Below, piece by piece: positions 1 through 7,755 of a DNA stretch of 46,938 nucleotides. The notes below the pieces were generated by a model. It was given only the letters and a program-made list of their open reading frames with translations, was not told the DNA's origin and made no database searches. How positions within the stretch are numbered: position 1 is the stretch's first letter; each line of letters begins with the position of its first letter. The position numbers and the translations under genes are program-made. Location: positions 1 through 46,938 of the forward strand of contig JABIFX010000259.1 in the NCBI GenBank assembly GCA_018650445.1, in the 5' to 3' direction. The stretch is from Fidelibacterota bacterium (GTDB lineage: Bacteria > Fidelibacterota > UBA8477 > JABMPR01).

Positions 1-1
1 G

Positions 2-493
2 ATCCTGGGACACTCTGAAAGACGTCATGTCTTTGGTGAGTCCGATGATTGGATTAACAAGAAAGTTCACAGGTCTTTGAAAACAGGTTTGATTCCCATT
101 TTATGTGTGGGTGAGAAGATTGAAGAGCGCGAAGCAAACGATACTGAAAAAGTGATTGCCAGACAGCTTAGAGAAGGCCTAAAAGGTCTATCTAACGCTG
201 AGATGGACACAGTCATTGTAGCTTACGAACCAGTCTGGGCCATTGGCACCGGATTGACCGCCTCACCACAACAAGCCGCTGATGTACACGCCTTTATCCG
301 TGGTGCTATAAAGACACTATTTGATGAGGACGTGGCAGAATCCACATGGATTTTGTATGGCGGGAGTGTCAAACCTGATAATACACAAGGTTTACTGTCC
401 AATAAGGACATTGATGGAGCTCTGGTAGGAGGAGCAAGTATGACACTTGAGGCATTCAAGGGGATCATCGACGAAGCTGGAGCCATCGACTAG
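2..493 (+). CDS. tpiA: Triosephosphate isomerase, C-terminal part (5' end outside window)
   Basis: Interconverts dihydroxyacetone phosphate and glyceraldehyde 3-phosphate in cytoplasmic glycolysis and gluconeogenesis. The frame is open from base 2, giving 163 residues, so roughly the first third of a normal ~250-residue enzyme lies upstream of the window. Visible motifs are GHSERR with the electrophilic histidine near the start, AYEPVWAIGTG with the catalytic glutamate and the flexible loop, and YGGSVKPDN of the phosphate-binding end. A TTG at 77 is only an internal codon, because the GHSERR motif lies upstream of it in the same frame. secG follows after 9 bp, a common arrangement (tpiA-secG-tRNA-Leu) in many bacteria. 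Identity is secure. Confidence 0.97.
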   Translation: MLGHSERRHVFGESDDWINKKVHRSLKTGLIPILCVGEKIEEREANDTEKVIARQLREGLKGLSNAEMDTVIVAYEPVWAIGTGLTASPQQAADVHAFIRGAIKTLFDEDVAESTWILYGGSVKPDNTQGLLSNKDIDGALVGGASMTLEAFKGIIDEAGAID

Positions 494-502
494 GAGAGAT
501 AC

Positions 503-886
503 ATGACATTTTTGTACATTATACTGGTTATCATTTCATTATTACTCATGATGGTGATTCTCATGCAATCTAGTAAGGGTGGCGGTTTAGCCGGTACTTT
601 TGGTGGTGGTAATACTGCAAGCGCCCTTTTTGGTGGTGTCGGTGCAGGAAATTTCCTCACCAAATTGACTGGCGGATTAGCTGTCGCTTTCATGGTAATC
701 ATTATACTCATTGGCGTCCTGAATAAGGGCGGTTCATCGGGTCAGAATGATTTCCAGAAAGAATTGCAAGAAGAAATGATCGTTCCAGGGACTCAGTTTG
801 AAGCAGCCGCGCCTGCTGAACTGGGATTACCTGGTGAAGCAGCCACAACTCCCGCTACCACTGGAGATGCTACAACCGAAGAATAA
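503..886 (+). CDS. secG: Preprotein translocase subunit SecG
   Basis: Small inner-membrane subunit of the SecYEG channel, assisting SecA-driven protein export. It has 127 residues: a first membrane helix (about residues 3-22) followed by MQSSKGGGLAGTFGGG, the family's cytoplasmic glycine-rich loop, then a second helix (about 55-75) and an Ala/Thr/Glu-rich tail. The tail is longer than in short homologues but this is usual in the FCB group. The ATG is preceded by GGAGAG at the proper distance. It probably forms a transcript with tpiA, and the tRNA-Leu begins 8 bp after its stop. Confidence 0.95.
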   Translation: MTFLYIILVIISLLLMMVILMQSSKGGGLAGTFGGGNTASALFGGVGAGNFLTKLTGGLAVAFMVIIILIGVLNKGGSSGQNDFQKELQEEMIVPGTQFEAAAPAELGLPGEAATTPATTGDATTEE

Positions 887-894
887 CTTTTTTG

Positions 895-978
895 GCCGAG
901 GTGGTGGAACTGGTAGACACGCTGTCTTGAGGGGGCAGTGAGCTAACGCTTGTGCGGGTTCGAATCCCGCTCTCGGCA
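895..978 (+). tRNA. tRNA-Leu, anticodon GAG
   Basis: An 84-nt class II tRNA. The acceptor stem GCCGAGG (895-901) pairs with TCTCGGC (971-977, one G-T pair), and the discriminator base is A978. The anticodon stem CTGTC/GGCAG encloses the loop TTGAGGG, which places GAG at 929-931. A long variable arm follows, then the T-arm GCGGG-TTCGAAT-CCCGC. CCA is not encoded: the genomic sequence continues ACAAAA after the stem. The anticodon reads CUC and CUU leucine codons. The last 16 bases of the gene are repeated 149 bp downstream. Confidence 0.95.
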
Positions 979-991
979 CAAAAATCCCTCA
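963..991. repeat. Direct repeat copy 1: tRNA-Leu 3' end plus flank
   Basis: These 29 bases cover the T-arm 3' half, the acceptor 3' strand and 13 bases downstream. They recur without mismatch at 1112-1140. The similarity continues less exactly into the two following terminators. Confidence 0.9.
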
Positions 992-994
992 ACT

Positions 995-1024
995 AGAGAC
1001 CTGATTATTCGGGTCTCTTTTTTT
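995..1024 (+). terminator. Rho-independent terminator after tRNA-Leu
   Basis: AGAGACC (995-1001) pairs perfectly with GGTCTCT (1012-1018) around a 10-nt loop and is followed by a run of seven T. It would end the tpiA-secG-tRNA transcript. Confidence 0.88.
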
Positions 1025-1111
1025 CTATCGGGATGAGAACCCGCAGGGTTTGACCCGGAATGAACGCAGTGAATGGAGAGAGCCGACGAAGACATCAAGT
1101 CTGAGGAAGGC

Positions 1112-1140
1112 AATCCCGCTCTCGGCACAAAAATCCCTCA
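1112..1140. repeat. Direct repeat copy 2: orphan tRNA-Leu 3' end
   Basis: Exact 29-bp copy of 963-991. No 5' half of a tRNA precedes it: the 88 bases at 1024-1111 do not fold into a D-arm or anticodon arm that I can recognise. It may be the far side of an integration event at the tRNA (att-like scar) or an unequal duplication. Confidence 0.88.
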
Positions 1141-1142
1141 TA

Positions 1143-1171
1143 AGAGATCTGAGCAATAGGGTCTCTTTTTT
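1143..1171 (+). terminator. Second rho-independent terminator (diverged copy)
   Basis: AGAGATC (1143-1149) pairs with GGTCTCT (1160-1166, one T-G pair) and is followed by six T. Its position relative to repeat copy 2 and its sequence match the terminator at 995-1024, so the duplication included the terminator. The remaining bases up to 1264 hold no gene I can recognise. Confidence 0.8.
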
Positions 1172-1264
1172 ATTTGTAGAACAGTGGGGGCATTGAGTGG
1201 GGATTTCAATCTCACCATTTATGGCGGGATTGAGTTCACTCTCCGGAGTTTAGTATTCGGTGGC

Positions 1265-1933
1265 TTAACGTTTACGGACGTATACGACCTTGTGATAAAA
1301 GTGAACCGCTTCAGATTTTACACTAAAATCAGCTGCACCGCCCTCATGCCGGGTGAAAAATAAATTGTCCTCAGAAAATTGGATCTTCCTGGAGATCAAT
1401 CGTCCATCGCTGAGTCGGGCAATAACGTGGTCGCCATTTTTTACACTGGCTGCTGGGGAAATGATCATCACATCACCATAGCGTGCATAAGGATCAATCA
1501 GTGGATTTTGTTCCTCATCGATGATGATGGAATAGGCCAGAGGATCCTCAACATCAGGGATACCCTTTAAAGCATGTACAGGTTTCTGGCTGATGCTGCC
1601 ATTTCGTCTGAAAAAATCAGGTTGGCTGCTTTGACTCCAGGTATAGACCTTAATCGTCTGTCGAATATTCTGCAATGGGACATAAGGTCGGAGATTACTC
1701 GCATTCTCATCCTGCCACTCGGCTGTGATATGATCTTCAGATTTTACAAAGCGAACCTGACGACCAGCCAACTGGGCGAGGTGCCTGAGACTATTTTTAC
1801 GAGGGACTGTTTTACCGGTTCGCCACCGGCTTACTGAGGAGCTTTTTATACCCGTTAGTTTGGCAACTTCATAGTCGGACAAGCCGAGCTCATCTATGGT
1901 ATTCAGCGCAAATTCTCGAAAATTATTTTCCAT
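1265..1933 (-). CDS. XRE-type HTH protein with S24 (LexA/CI-like) C-terminal domain, catalytic Ser absent
   Basis: Predicted DNA-binding repressor of 222 residues. Residues 5-60 form a helix-turn-helix of the XRE/Cro type (DYEVAKLTGIKSSSVSRWRTG). Residues about 130-220 resemble the S24 fold of LexA and phage CI repressors (GDVMIISP...GDHVIARLSDGRLISRKI). In active S24 proteins a GDSM-type motif carries the nucleophilic serine; here the aligned segment is DEEQNPLI, with Glu141 where Ser is expected. A lysine (Lys183) remains near the partner position. Self-cleavage is therefore unlikely (inference), and the domain may serve for dimerisation or ligand sensing. The gene stands alone and points left towards the duplicated tRNA-Leu end, a position typical of repressors left by integrated elements. 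Target genes are unknown. Confidence 0.75.
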   Translation of the reverse strand: MENNFREFALNTIDELGLSDYEVAKLTGIKSSSVSRWRTGKTVPRKNSLRHLAQLAGRQVRFVKSEDHITAEWQDENASNLRPYVPLQNIRQTIKVYTWSQSSQPDFFRRNGSISQKPVHALKGIPDVEDPLAYSIIIDEEQNPLIDPYARYGDVMIISPAASVKNGDHVIARLSDGRLISRKIQFSEDNLFFTRHEGGAADFSVKSEAVHFYHKVVYVRKR

Positions 1934-1939
1934 GATTTT

Positions 1940-1958
1940 AATCTATTGAGACTCGATT
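1940..1958. promoter_or_regulatory. Candidate operator upstream of the S24-like repressor
   Basis: Imperfect 19-bp palindrome with AATC and GATT arms, six of nine base pairs symmetric, lying 6 bp upstream of the start codon of the leftward repressor gene. On the minus strand a TATACT hexamer lies just upstream of it. The position would suit autorepression. Support is only symmetry and location. Confidence 0.3.
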
Positions 1959-2368
1959 AGTATAAAAGAAAAATTTCTTCCTGTGTGTAGCAGAGATTTT
2001 GGCAATTTCTGTTGATTTAAGACATCTGGTGGATTCTAAAACTAAAAACCAACTATCCCATAAAAATTGACATCACCTGCCCCTTAAACTCACTTGAAAT
2101 GGAATTGTTATACTGAGTTATTTGATTTATTTCTGCAAAATATTAAGCAAAACACAGGCCTGAGAGATTTACGGCAACTCAGTTGTGGGTCCTTGCTTGG
2201 CTCAACAAAATCAATGACAAAGGCAAGCTCGTCTACTATATTGCACGCCACTTTGTAGCTTGACCCATTGAGATCGAGCAATTTGTGGAGTGAAAGTGAG
2301 TTTAGACTCACCAATGTAATGATACAGACCTTTAAAATAGGTTGATGGACTATAAGGATAAATGTAAG
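1959..2368. other. Intergenic region between divergent genes, no convincing gene
   Basis: About 410 bp separate the leftward repressor gene from the rightward TPR gene and presumably hold both promoters. A 68-codon minus-strand frame (2108-2314) has no recognisable motif, no good ribosome binding site and unusual composition, so I do not call it a gene. AAGGA at 2354-2358 is the likely ribosome binding site of the TPR gene. Confidence 0.5.
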
Positions 2369-3604
2369 ATGAAAAAACTCGCTATATCTGCACTCATATT
2401 AGCATCAATGTTTGGCCAATTATTGGCTCAATACCAGGATGAAGTATTGGTAACCCAAGCTCGTGATGCTATCAAAAACTTTAATATTGTGACTGCTGAT
2501 AGTGCCTATAAAGCTGCTATGAAGGCCGCTCCCGAAAAAGATCGTTACGATGAAATTCAAGCAGAATGGGCTATTTTAGAGCAAATCAATGTTCGTTTGA
2601 CAGACGGTGGTCGTGCCCTTGGACGCAATGAATATGATGATGCATACAAGAAATATGGTGAAGCCATCACTCAAATGGACGCATCTCCTCTCGAAATCTG
2701 GGGTCGCTTTAAAGCCGAGGCATTATTTAGCATGGGTATGGTTCATTTCCGCAAAAAAGAGCCCATCAAAGCTGCTGATAAATTTCGTGAAGCTGCTAGC
2801 CATGATCAAACACAAGACAAATATGGCAAATCCATTGAAATGGTTCGTAACAAGCACTATTCCGAAGGTCATAAATTTCTGAGACGTAAGGATTATGAAT
2901 CAGCACGTGTTGAATATGAAAAAGCTGTGGCAGTAGATCCTGCTTTTGCAAGTGGCTACTATCAACTGGCATATATCGCTAAAAAAGATGGAGATTTAAA
3001 AGCTGCCGAAGGATTTTATCTTGAAGCAGTTACCAGTGATGGTACCCATTATAAAGCCTGGTATGGCCTGGGTAATCTTTATAGCGCAATGGGGAATAAC
3101 GCCAAAGCCATTGAGAGTCTAAAGACTTCAATCTCAATCAATCCCAAATACGAAAAAGCCTATTATGTCCTTGGCAAAGTGTATGAAAGCCAAAAAAGTA
3201 CAGCTCTCGCGATCTCAAATCTAAAAAAAGCAATTGAGGTTGATAAAAAATATTCATTGGCTTATGAACTTCTAGCAAAGATATATGTCGACCAGGAGAA
3301 GTATGACACGACTGTCTCTCTTCTCAGGAGTCTTACTGGATCAACAGTAACCTATAAAACATCATATCACTTGGCTCAGGCTTACAATTCTAAGGGGAAT
3401 TATTCTGCTGCCCTGACTGCATCTTCCACATCTCTTGCCAAAGCCAAAAAGAAGAATTGGGCACCTGCTCAAGTTGAAAAAGGTGATGCCTTAAAAGGTT
3501 TAGGTCGCAATAAGGAGGCCATTGCCTCATACCGTCTGGCTTTGAAGGATGCAAGATGGAAAAGTCTTGCTCAACATCGCATTGATGAGCTTATGAAGGG
3601 ATAA
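2369..3604 (+). CDS. Secreted tetratricopeptide-repeat protein
   Basis: Predicted periplasmic or envelope protein of 411 residues. I place the start at ATG 2369, nine codons after an upstream TTG: from there the protein begins with a clean Sec signal (MKKLAISALILASMFGQLLA, cleavage near residue 21) and AAGGA lies 10 bp upstream. The rest consists of helical repeats; from about residue 150 they show the TPR pattern of A/G, Y/W and P at helix ends (YYQLAYIAKKDGDLKAAEGF; AWYGLGNLYSAMGNNAKAIE; AYYVLGKVYESQKSTALAIS). TPR arrays bind other proteins, so an assembly or scaffold role is plausible, but no partner is evident. It is transcribed alone and followed by a strong terminator. Confidence 0.85.
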   Translation: MKKLAISALILASMFGQLLAQYQDEVLVTQARDAIKNFNIVTADSAYKAAMKAAPEKDRYDEIQAEWAILEQINVRLTDGGRALGRNEYDDAYKKYGEAITQMDASPLEIWGRFKAEALFSMGMVHFRKKEPIKAADKFREAASHDQTQDKYGKSIEMVRNKHYSEGHKFLRRKDYESARVEYEKAVAVDPAFASGYYQLAYIAKKDGDLKAAEGFYLEAVTSDGTHYKAWYGLGNLYSAMGNNAKAIESLKTSISINPKYEKAYYVLGKVYESQKSTALAISNLKKAIEVDKKYSLAYELLAKIYVDQEKYDTTVSLLRSLTGSTVTYKTSYHLAQAYNSKGNYSAALTASSTSLAKAKKKNWAPAQVEKGDALKGLGRNKEAIASYRLALKDARWKSLAQHRIDELMKG

Positions 3605-3639
3605 TGGCTGATTAGCTGATTATCTCAGAATAATTTTTT

Positions 3640-3668
3640 AAGGGCTGCCATTGTGACAGCCCTTTTTT
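3640..3668 (+). terminator. Rho-independent terminator of the TPR gene
   Basis: AAGGGCTG (3640-3647) pairs perfectly with CAGCCCTT (3657-3664) around a 9-nt loop; the T run extends to 3668. It separates the TPR gene from the acpS transcript. Confidence 0.9.
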
Positions 3669-3771
3669 ATTTCTATACACTCAATCCTGTGGAAATTCTG
3701 GTGATATTTAGATTTCTTATCATAGCAAATTCCACTTTTTCCAAAGGTCTTGAAGTATAAATTGGGGACTC

Positions 3772-4131
3772 ATGGCAGTTCGTGGAATAGGCAGTGATAT
3801 CGTTGAAGTCAGTCGCATAAGTCGTCTGAGAAAAAGTTATGGAAGTCGCTTCCTCAAGCGGGTTTTTACAAAAGGTGAGACCGCCTACTGTGAGTCCAAG
3901 GAGCATCCGGAAATACATTTTGCTGGTCGCTTTGCAGCCAAAGAAGCCATTGCCAAAGCTGTCTACCAAAGCGGCTATAATAAGATCATTCCCTTCTCGG
4001 ATATTGAGATTCTAAATGATACTGAAGGACGTCCTCAGGTATCCCTGCTGACACACATCCAGGGTACTTGTCTGGTCACTATTTCACACGAACATTCAAT
4101 GGCCATAGCCTTCGCTATACTGGAGTATTGA
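3772..4131 (+). CDS. acpS: Holo-[acyl-carrier-protein] synthase
   Basis: Transfers the 4'-phosphopantetheine arm of CoA to a serine of apo-acyl carrier protein, activating fatty acid synthesis in the cytoplasm. At 119 residues it has the normal family length. The magnesium-binding residues are present: Asp9 in GIGSDIVEV and Glu58 in FAGRFAAKEAIAKA. The C-terminal part (VTISHEHSMAIAFAIL) also matches the family. nnr begins 4 bp after the stop; the acpS-nnr pairing is common in bacteria. Confidence 0.95.
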   Translation: MAVRGIGSDIVEVSRISRLRKSYGSRFLKRVFTKGETAYCESKEHPEIHFAGRFAAKEAIAKAVYQSGYNKIIPFSDIEILNDTEGRPQVSLLTHIQGTCLVTISHEHSMAIAFAILEY

Positions 4132-4135
4132 TTCA

Positions 4136-5686
4136 TTGCGGGCTTTCCTCACAATGGCAGCCAATCGAGCTGTAGATGAATATGCCATAAAAACTTGTGG
4201 GATCGCCGGTAGCCTACTCATGCAAAATGCCGGTGATGCACTGGTCCAGCAGATGGTCGACCGAGGTTATCTTGATAAATCACCTGAAGTATTGGTCCTT
4301 GCAGGTCATGGGAATAATGGTGGTGATGGTTATGTCATTGCCGCAGGTTTATTAAAGCAGGGGATATCAGTCTCAATAATTTCTGCATCCACTCCGGACA
4401 GAATCAAAGGAGATGCACTCACTCATTTCAATAAACTGAATGGTCTAGGTATCTCGGTGGAATCCTGGATGGATTCTGAAACTCAGCATAATCAGATTCT
4501 CGAAGCTGATATTATCGTGGACGCTCTATTGGGCACCGGGATTTCAGGAGAGATCAGACCTCCTTATGATGTGCTGATAACACTCGCAAATCAGAGCCAG
4601 GCAAAATGCATTGCCGTAGATGTACCTTCTGGAGTCACAGGGGATCAGGGTGAAGTCCTGGAACCTTGTATTCGCGCCGCGCTAACCGTGAGTATGGGTT
4701 TTGGCAAACAGGGCTGTCTATTTGAGCCAGCTCGATCTTATGCAGGAACTGTAATACCAGTAGATATTGGATTCCCTGCGGATAGTCTGGACCATATTAA
4801 CGGAGAAGTCCTCAGACAAAATGAGGAAGTTGATTATCCAAAATCTAGATACAGCCGACTTAGCTACACTCACAAATATACTGCCGGTAAAGTGTTTATA
4901 ATTGCCGGTTCACAAGGCTTTACAGGAGCTGCGCTTCTGGCCTCAACTGCTGCTCTACGATCTGGTGCAGGATTAGTCAGGTTAGCCATTCCTGAATCAT
5001 TGGGTCCTGTTGCTGAATCTCACTCGCTTGAAACCGTCGTGGATTATGTTTCAGAAACCAAAGATCATGGAATTGCCCTCTCAGCATGGAATGATCTCCA
5101 AAGAGGTTGTTTGTGGGCAGATACAGTTGTTATCGGTCCTGGATTGGGTAGACATTCTGAAACCATCGAAATTGTAAAACAAATAGTTAATGAGACGAAG
5201 CAGCCCCTGGTGATTGATGCGGATGCGTTGTTCGCCTTGAGCGAAGACCCTTCCATTTTGCACTCCAGACCCGGACCCAGCATACTTACCCCCCATGCAG
5301 GGGAGTTTAAACGACTTCTTAATAGCACCGACGATCACAAACCATCCTGGCAGGATGCACAAGAGTTTGCCAAGGAATATGGTGTCTCACTCCTGTTAAA
5401 GGGTGCTCCTTCACTCATAGCAGGTCCTTCAGGTGAAATCATTGTTAACTCAACTGGTTATGCCGGCATGGCCACCGCTGGCAGTGGTGATGTGCTCAGT
5501 GGGGTTATAGCCTCATTGTGGTCTCAATGGATTGATGAACCTGACATTCTAAATTTCGCCATGTACATACATGGTAAAGCTGCCGAATTAAACCACGCTC
5601 ATAAAGGTGTCCTGGGATTAATTGCCAGTGATATAGTGGAGGCACTTCCAGTGGCTTTGAAGGAGTATGGTGACCTACCGAATTAA
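4136..5686 (+). CDS. nnr: Bifunctional NAD(P)HX epimerase / ADP-dependent NAD(P)HX dehydratase
   Basis: Repairs hydrated NADH and NADPH: the N-terminal domain epimerises R-NAD(P)HX and the C-terminal domain dehydrates the S form using ADP. It has 516 residues, as usual for the fused bacterial enzyme. The epimerase domain (about 1-215) carries GHGNNGGDG (57-65), LLGTGISGE and DVPSG. The dehydratase domain (about 230-510) carries GSQGFTGAALL, GPGLGR, VIDADAL, LTPHAGEF and TAGSGDVLSG with Asp452. The start is a TTG 4 bp after acpS; an ATG at 4154 is possible but would trim the conserved N-terminus. The 3' end overlaps the next gene by 20 bp. Confidence 0.95.
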   Translation: MRAFLTMAANRAVDEYAIKTCGIAGSLLMQNAGDALVQQMVDRGYLDKSPEVLVLAGHGNNGGDGYVIAAGLLKQGISVSIISASTPDRIKGDALTHFNKLNGLGISVESWMDSETQHNQILEADIIVDALLGTGISGEIRPPYDVLITLANQSQAKCIAVDVPSGVTGDQGEVLEPCIRAALTVSMGFGKQGCLFEPARSYAGTVIPVDIGFPADSLDHINGEVLRQNEEVDYPKSRYSRLSYTHKYTAGKVFIIAGSQGFTGAALLASTAALRSGAGLVRLAIPESLGPVAESHSLETVVDYVSETKDHGIALSAWNDLQRGCLWADTVVIGPGLGRHSETIEIVKQIVNETKQPLVIDADALFALSEDPSILHSRPGPSILTPHAGEFKRLLNSTDDHKPSWQDAQEFAKEYGVSLLLKGAPSLIAGPSGEIIVNSTGYAGMATAGSGDVLSGVIASLWSQWIDEPDILNFAMYIHGKAAELNHAHKGVLGLIASDIVEALPVALKEYGDLPN

Positions 5687-6065
5687 ATATTATTCTCCTG
5701 CGGTATTGTATGTGATCCTCATTTTTGCACTATCCAGCCTGAATCAGCGCATTGTATACAACTACTCCTGGGGTCTTGACGATTTCCTCCTTCATTTCAC
5801 AGAATACCATTTCTACGGTGTGACATTAATCTGGGCTGTCATGAGAGATAAACCCCGGAGCGAGCTAAAATCTTCTTATCGTCTTGCCGTGAGTATCGGT
5901 GCACTTTCAGCTATATCAGATGAATTCTATCAGTCTTTTATACCAAGCCGCTACTCAACCTTAGACGATGTGGTTGCAGATGTATTTGGTGTTCTACTTT
6001 CTGTTATTACTTTCTCCTTACTCATGAAAATTCCATTTTTAGAACGGATAAGAAAGAATGCTTAA
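5667..6065 (+). CDS. VanZ-like membrane protein
   Basis: Small integral membrane protein of 132 residues with four hydrophobic segments. It carries the VanZ-family signatures: DDFLLHFTEYHFYG in the loop after helix 1, and AISDEFYQSFIPSRYSTLDDVVADVFG before the last helix. VanZ of enterococci gives low-level teicoplanin resistance, but the role of chromosomal homologues is unknown. It overlaps nnr by 20 bp and recN by 8 bp, which suggests translational coupling in one operon. Family membership is clear; function is not. Confidence 0.88.
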   Translation: MVTYRIKYYSPAVLYVILIFALSSLNQRIVYNYSWGLDDFLLHFTEYHFYGVTLIWAVMRDKPRSELKSSYRLAVSIGALSAISDEFYQSFIPSRYSTLDDVVADVFGVLLSVITFSLLMKIPFLERIRKNA

Positions 6066-7749
6066 AAGTTTACATATCGAGAACTTTGCCATCGTTGATG
6101 AAGCGAATGTAAGCTTCGACAGCGGCTTGAATGTAATTACCGGTGAAACAGGTGTGGGAAAATCACTCATTGTTGATGCCTTGAGCATTGCTCTGGGTGA
6201 GAGAGCCTTCAAAGATTTCATACGCGATGGCTATCCCAGTGCAGTTGTTGAGGCGGTTTTTGAAGTAAAACCATCTGAATTAAAAAAACTCGCCTCCCAG
6301 GGATTTAATGCCAGCATCATCACAGTAAAACGAGAGATTCGACTTCAAGGCAAGTCTAAAGTCTGGATCAATGGCCAATCCCGTACGGTTCAGGAACTCA
6401 AGGAATTAGGTGATCTTCTGGTGGACCTCCACGGTCAACACGAGCATCAATATCTTCTTAATGAAGAGCACCATGTTGATTTTTTAGATCAGTTTGCCGA
6501 AAGCCAAGACCTGAAACAAGCCGTTGCAGATAAATATCACACCCTGAGTGGTCTGATTCGGGAACTGCGCGAAAGAGAAAAAACGGCTTCCAACAGAAAT
6601 GAACAATTTCAACTCTATACATTCCAGCTACAGGAGCTGAATGAAATTAATCCTCAGCCAAACGAGTTGGATGAGCTGGAAAAGGAACGCCGAGTCCTGG
6701 AAAACGCGTTGACTATCAGTGAACAAGCTTCTGCTCTGTTTAAGGAGGTTGATGGTTCTGACGGTTCTGCCCTGGAACGCGTGAACACTATTATCAGACA
6801 GTTAGAGGGCTTGAGCATCTACACCGGGACGGCTGCCACATTTTTACCTGAAGCACTGGCTGCCCGCGTCACATTACAGGGTATTGCCGATTTTGCATCT
6901 GAATACGAAAAAGAGGTTCAGGCCGACCCACAACGTTTGAGTGAAGTAGAATCTCGCATCAGAATTCTAAGTAGACTATGTCAAAAGTATAATCGATCCT
7001 ATTCTGAATTACTGGACTACTGGGAAGAGATTCGAATTCGACTTGAAAAACAGGATGACCCGGACTGGAGCAAGGCAGAACTCACTCAATCAATCAAGCA
7101 ACACACACAAGCTTACTCTAAGGCATGTTATGCACTGAGTAAACATCGCAAAAAGGAAGCCTCAATTTTATCCAGGACGGTCGTGGAAAAGTTGAGCCAT
7201 CTTGGCATTCCAAAGGCGCGGTTTGAAATTGAAGTGAGCCAGGAAGAGCAAGAAGGGGGACTGGTTGAGCTTGAAAGTAAAATATTCAGAGCTGACGCCA
7301 CTGGCATGGATAAAATTGTTTTCTGGATGCAGGCAAATCCTGGGGAGCCCTTAAGACCACTGGCCCGCATTGCATCAGGTGGTGAAATTAGTCGCATCAT
7401 GCTTTCCATTAAGTCGGCCATGTCGGGCAAAGATGGTATTGGAACCGTCATTTTCGACGAAATTGATACTGGAATTTCTGGTCGTATCGCCCGTGTAGTT
7501 GGTGCTGAACTTAAAGATCTCGGGCGCCATCACCAGCTCATTAGTATCACACACTTACCCCAGATCGCTAGTTTGGCAGATAGCCATTTCCGGGTTGAAA
7601 AACATCTCATCAATCAGAGAACAGTTACCAGGGTTAAAAGACTAGATGAAAATGAACGGATCAACGAAATAGCTACACTGATCGGTGATGGAGCACCTGG
7701 AGAGACGACTCTCTTGGCTGCTAAAGAATTACTAATACAAGAGGATTAA
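6058..7749 (+). CDS. recN: DNA repair protein RecN
   Basis: SMC-like ATPase acting early in double-strand break repair, thought to gather DNA ends on the nucleoid. It has 563 residues. The N-terminal ATPase lobe has FAIVDEANVSF and the Walker A GETGVGKS (29-36). A central coiled coil spans about 150-400. The C-terminal lobe carries the ABC-like signature ASGGEISRIMLSIK and Walker B VIFDEIDTGISGR, followed by ISITHLPQIAS. Length and domain order are normal. No LexA-type operator was recognised upstream, and the tight overlap with the VanZ-like gene argues that it is transcribed with nnr. Confidence 0.97.
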   Translation: MLKSLHIENFAIVDEANVSFDSGLNVITGETGVGKSLIVDALSIALGERAFKDFIRDGYPSAVVEAVFEVKPSELKKLASQGFNASIITVKREIRLQGKSKVWINGQSRTVQELKELGDLLVDLHGQHEHQYLLNEEHHVDFLDQFAESQDLKQAVADKYHTLSGLIRELREREKTASNRNEQFQLYTFQLQELNEINPQPNELDELEKERRVLENALTISEQASALFKEVDGSDGSALERVNTIIRQLEGLSIYTGTAATFLPEALAARVTLQGIADFASEYEKEVQADPQRLSEVESRIRILSRLCQKYNRSYSELLDYWEEIRIRLEKQDDPDWSKAELTQSIKQHTQAYSKACYALSKHRKKEASILSRTVVEKLSHLGIPKARFEIEVSQEEQEGGLVELESKIFRADATGMDKIVFWMQANPGEPLRPLARIASGGEISRIMLSIKSAMSGKDGIGTVIFDEIDTGISGRIARVVGAELKDLGRHHQLISITHLPQIASLADSHFRVEKHLINQRTVTRVKRLDENERINEIATLIGDGAPGETTLLAAKELLIQED

Positions 7750-7755
7750 TCTCAC

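Noticed and set aside
943-1128. Minus-strand 61-codon frame across the tRNA-Leu and the repeat spacer
   Set aside because: It runs antisense through the tRNA gene and ends in the RERDSNP-type string that tRNA 3' ends give when translated; a known false-gene pattern.
2108-2314. Minus-strand 68-codon frame in the gap before the TPR gene
   Set aside because: No recognisable motif, no clear ribosome binding site and no neighbours to support it.
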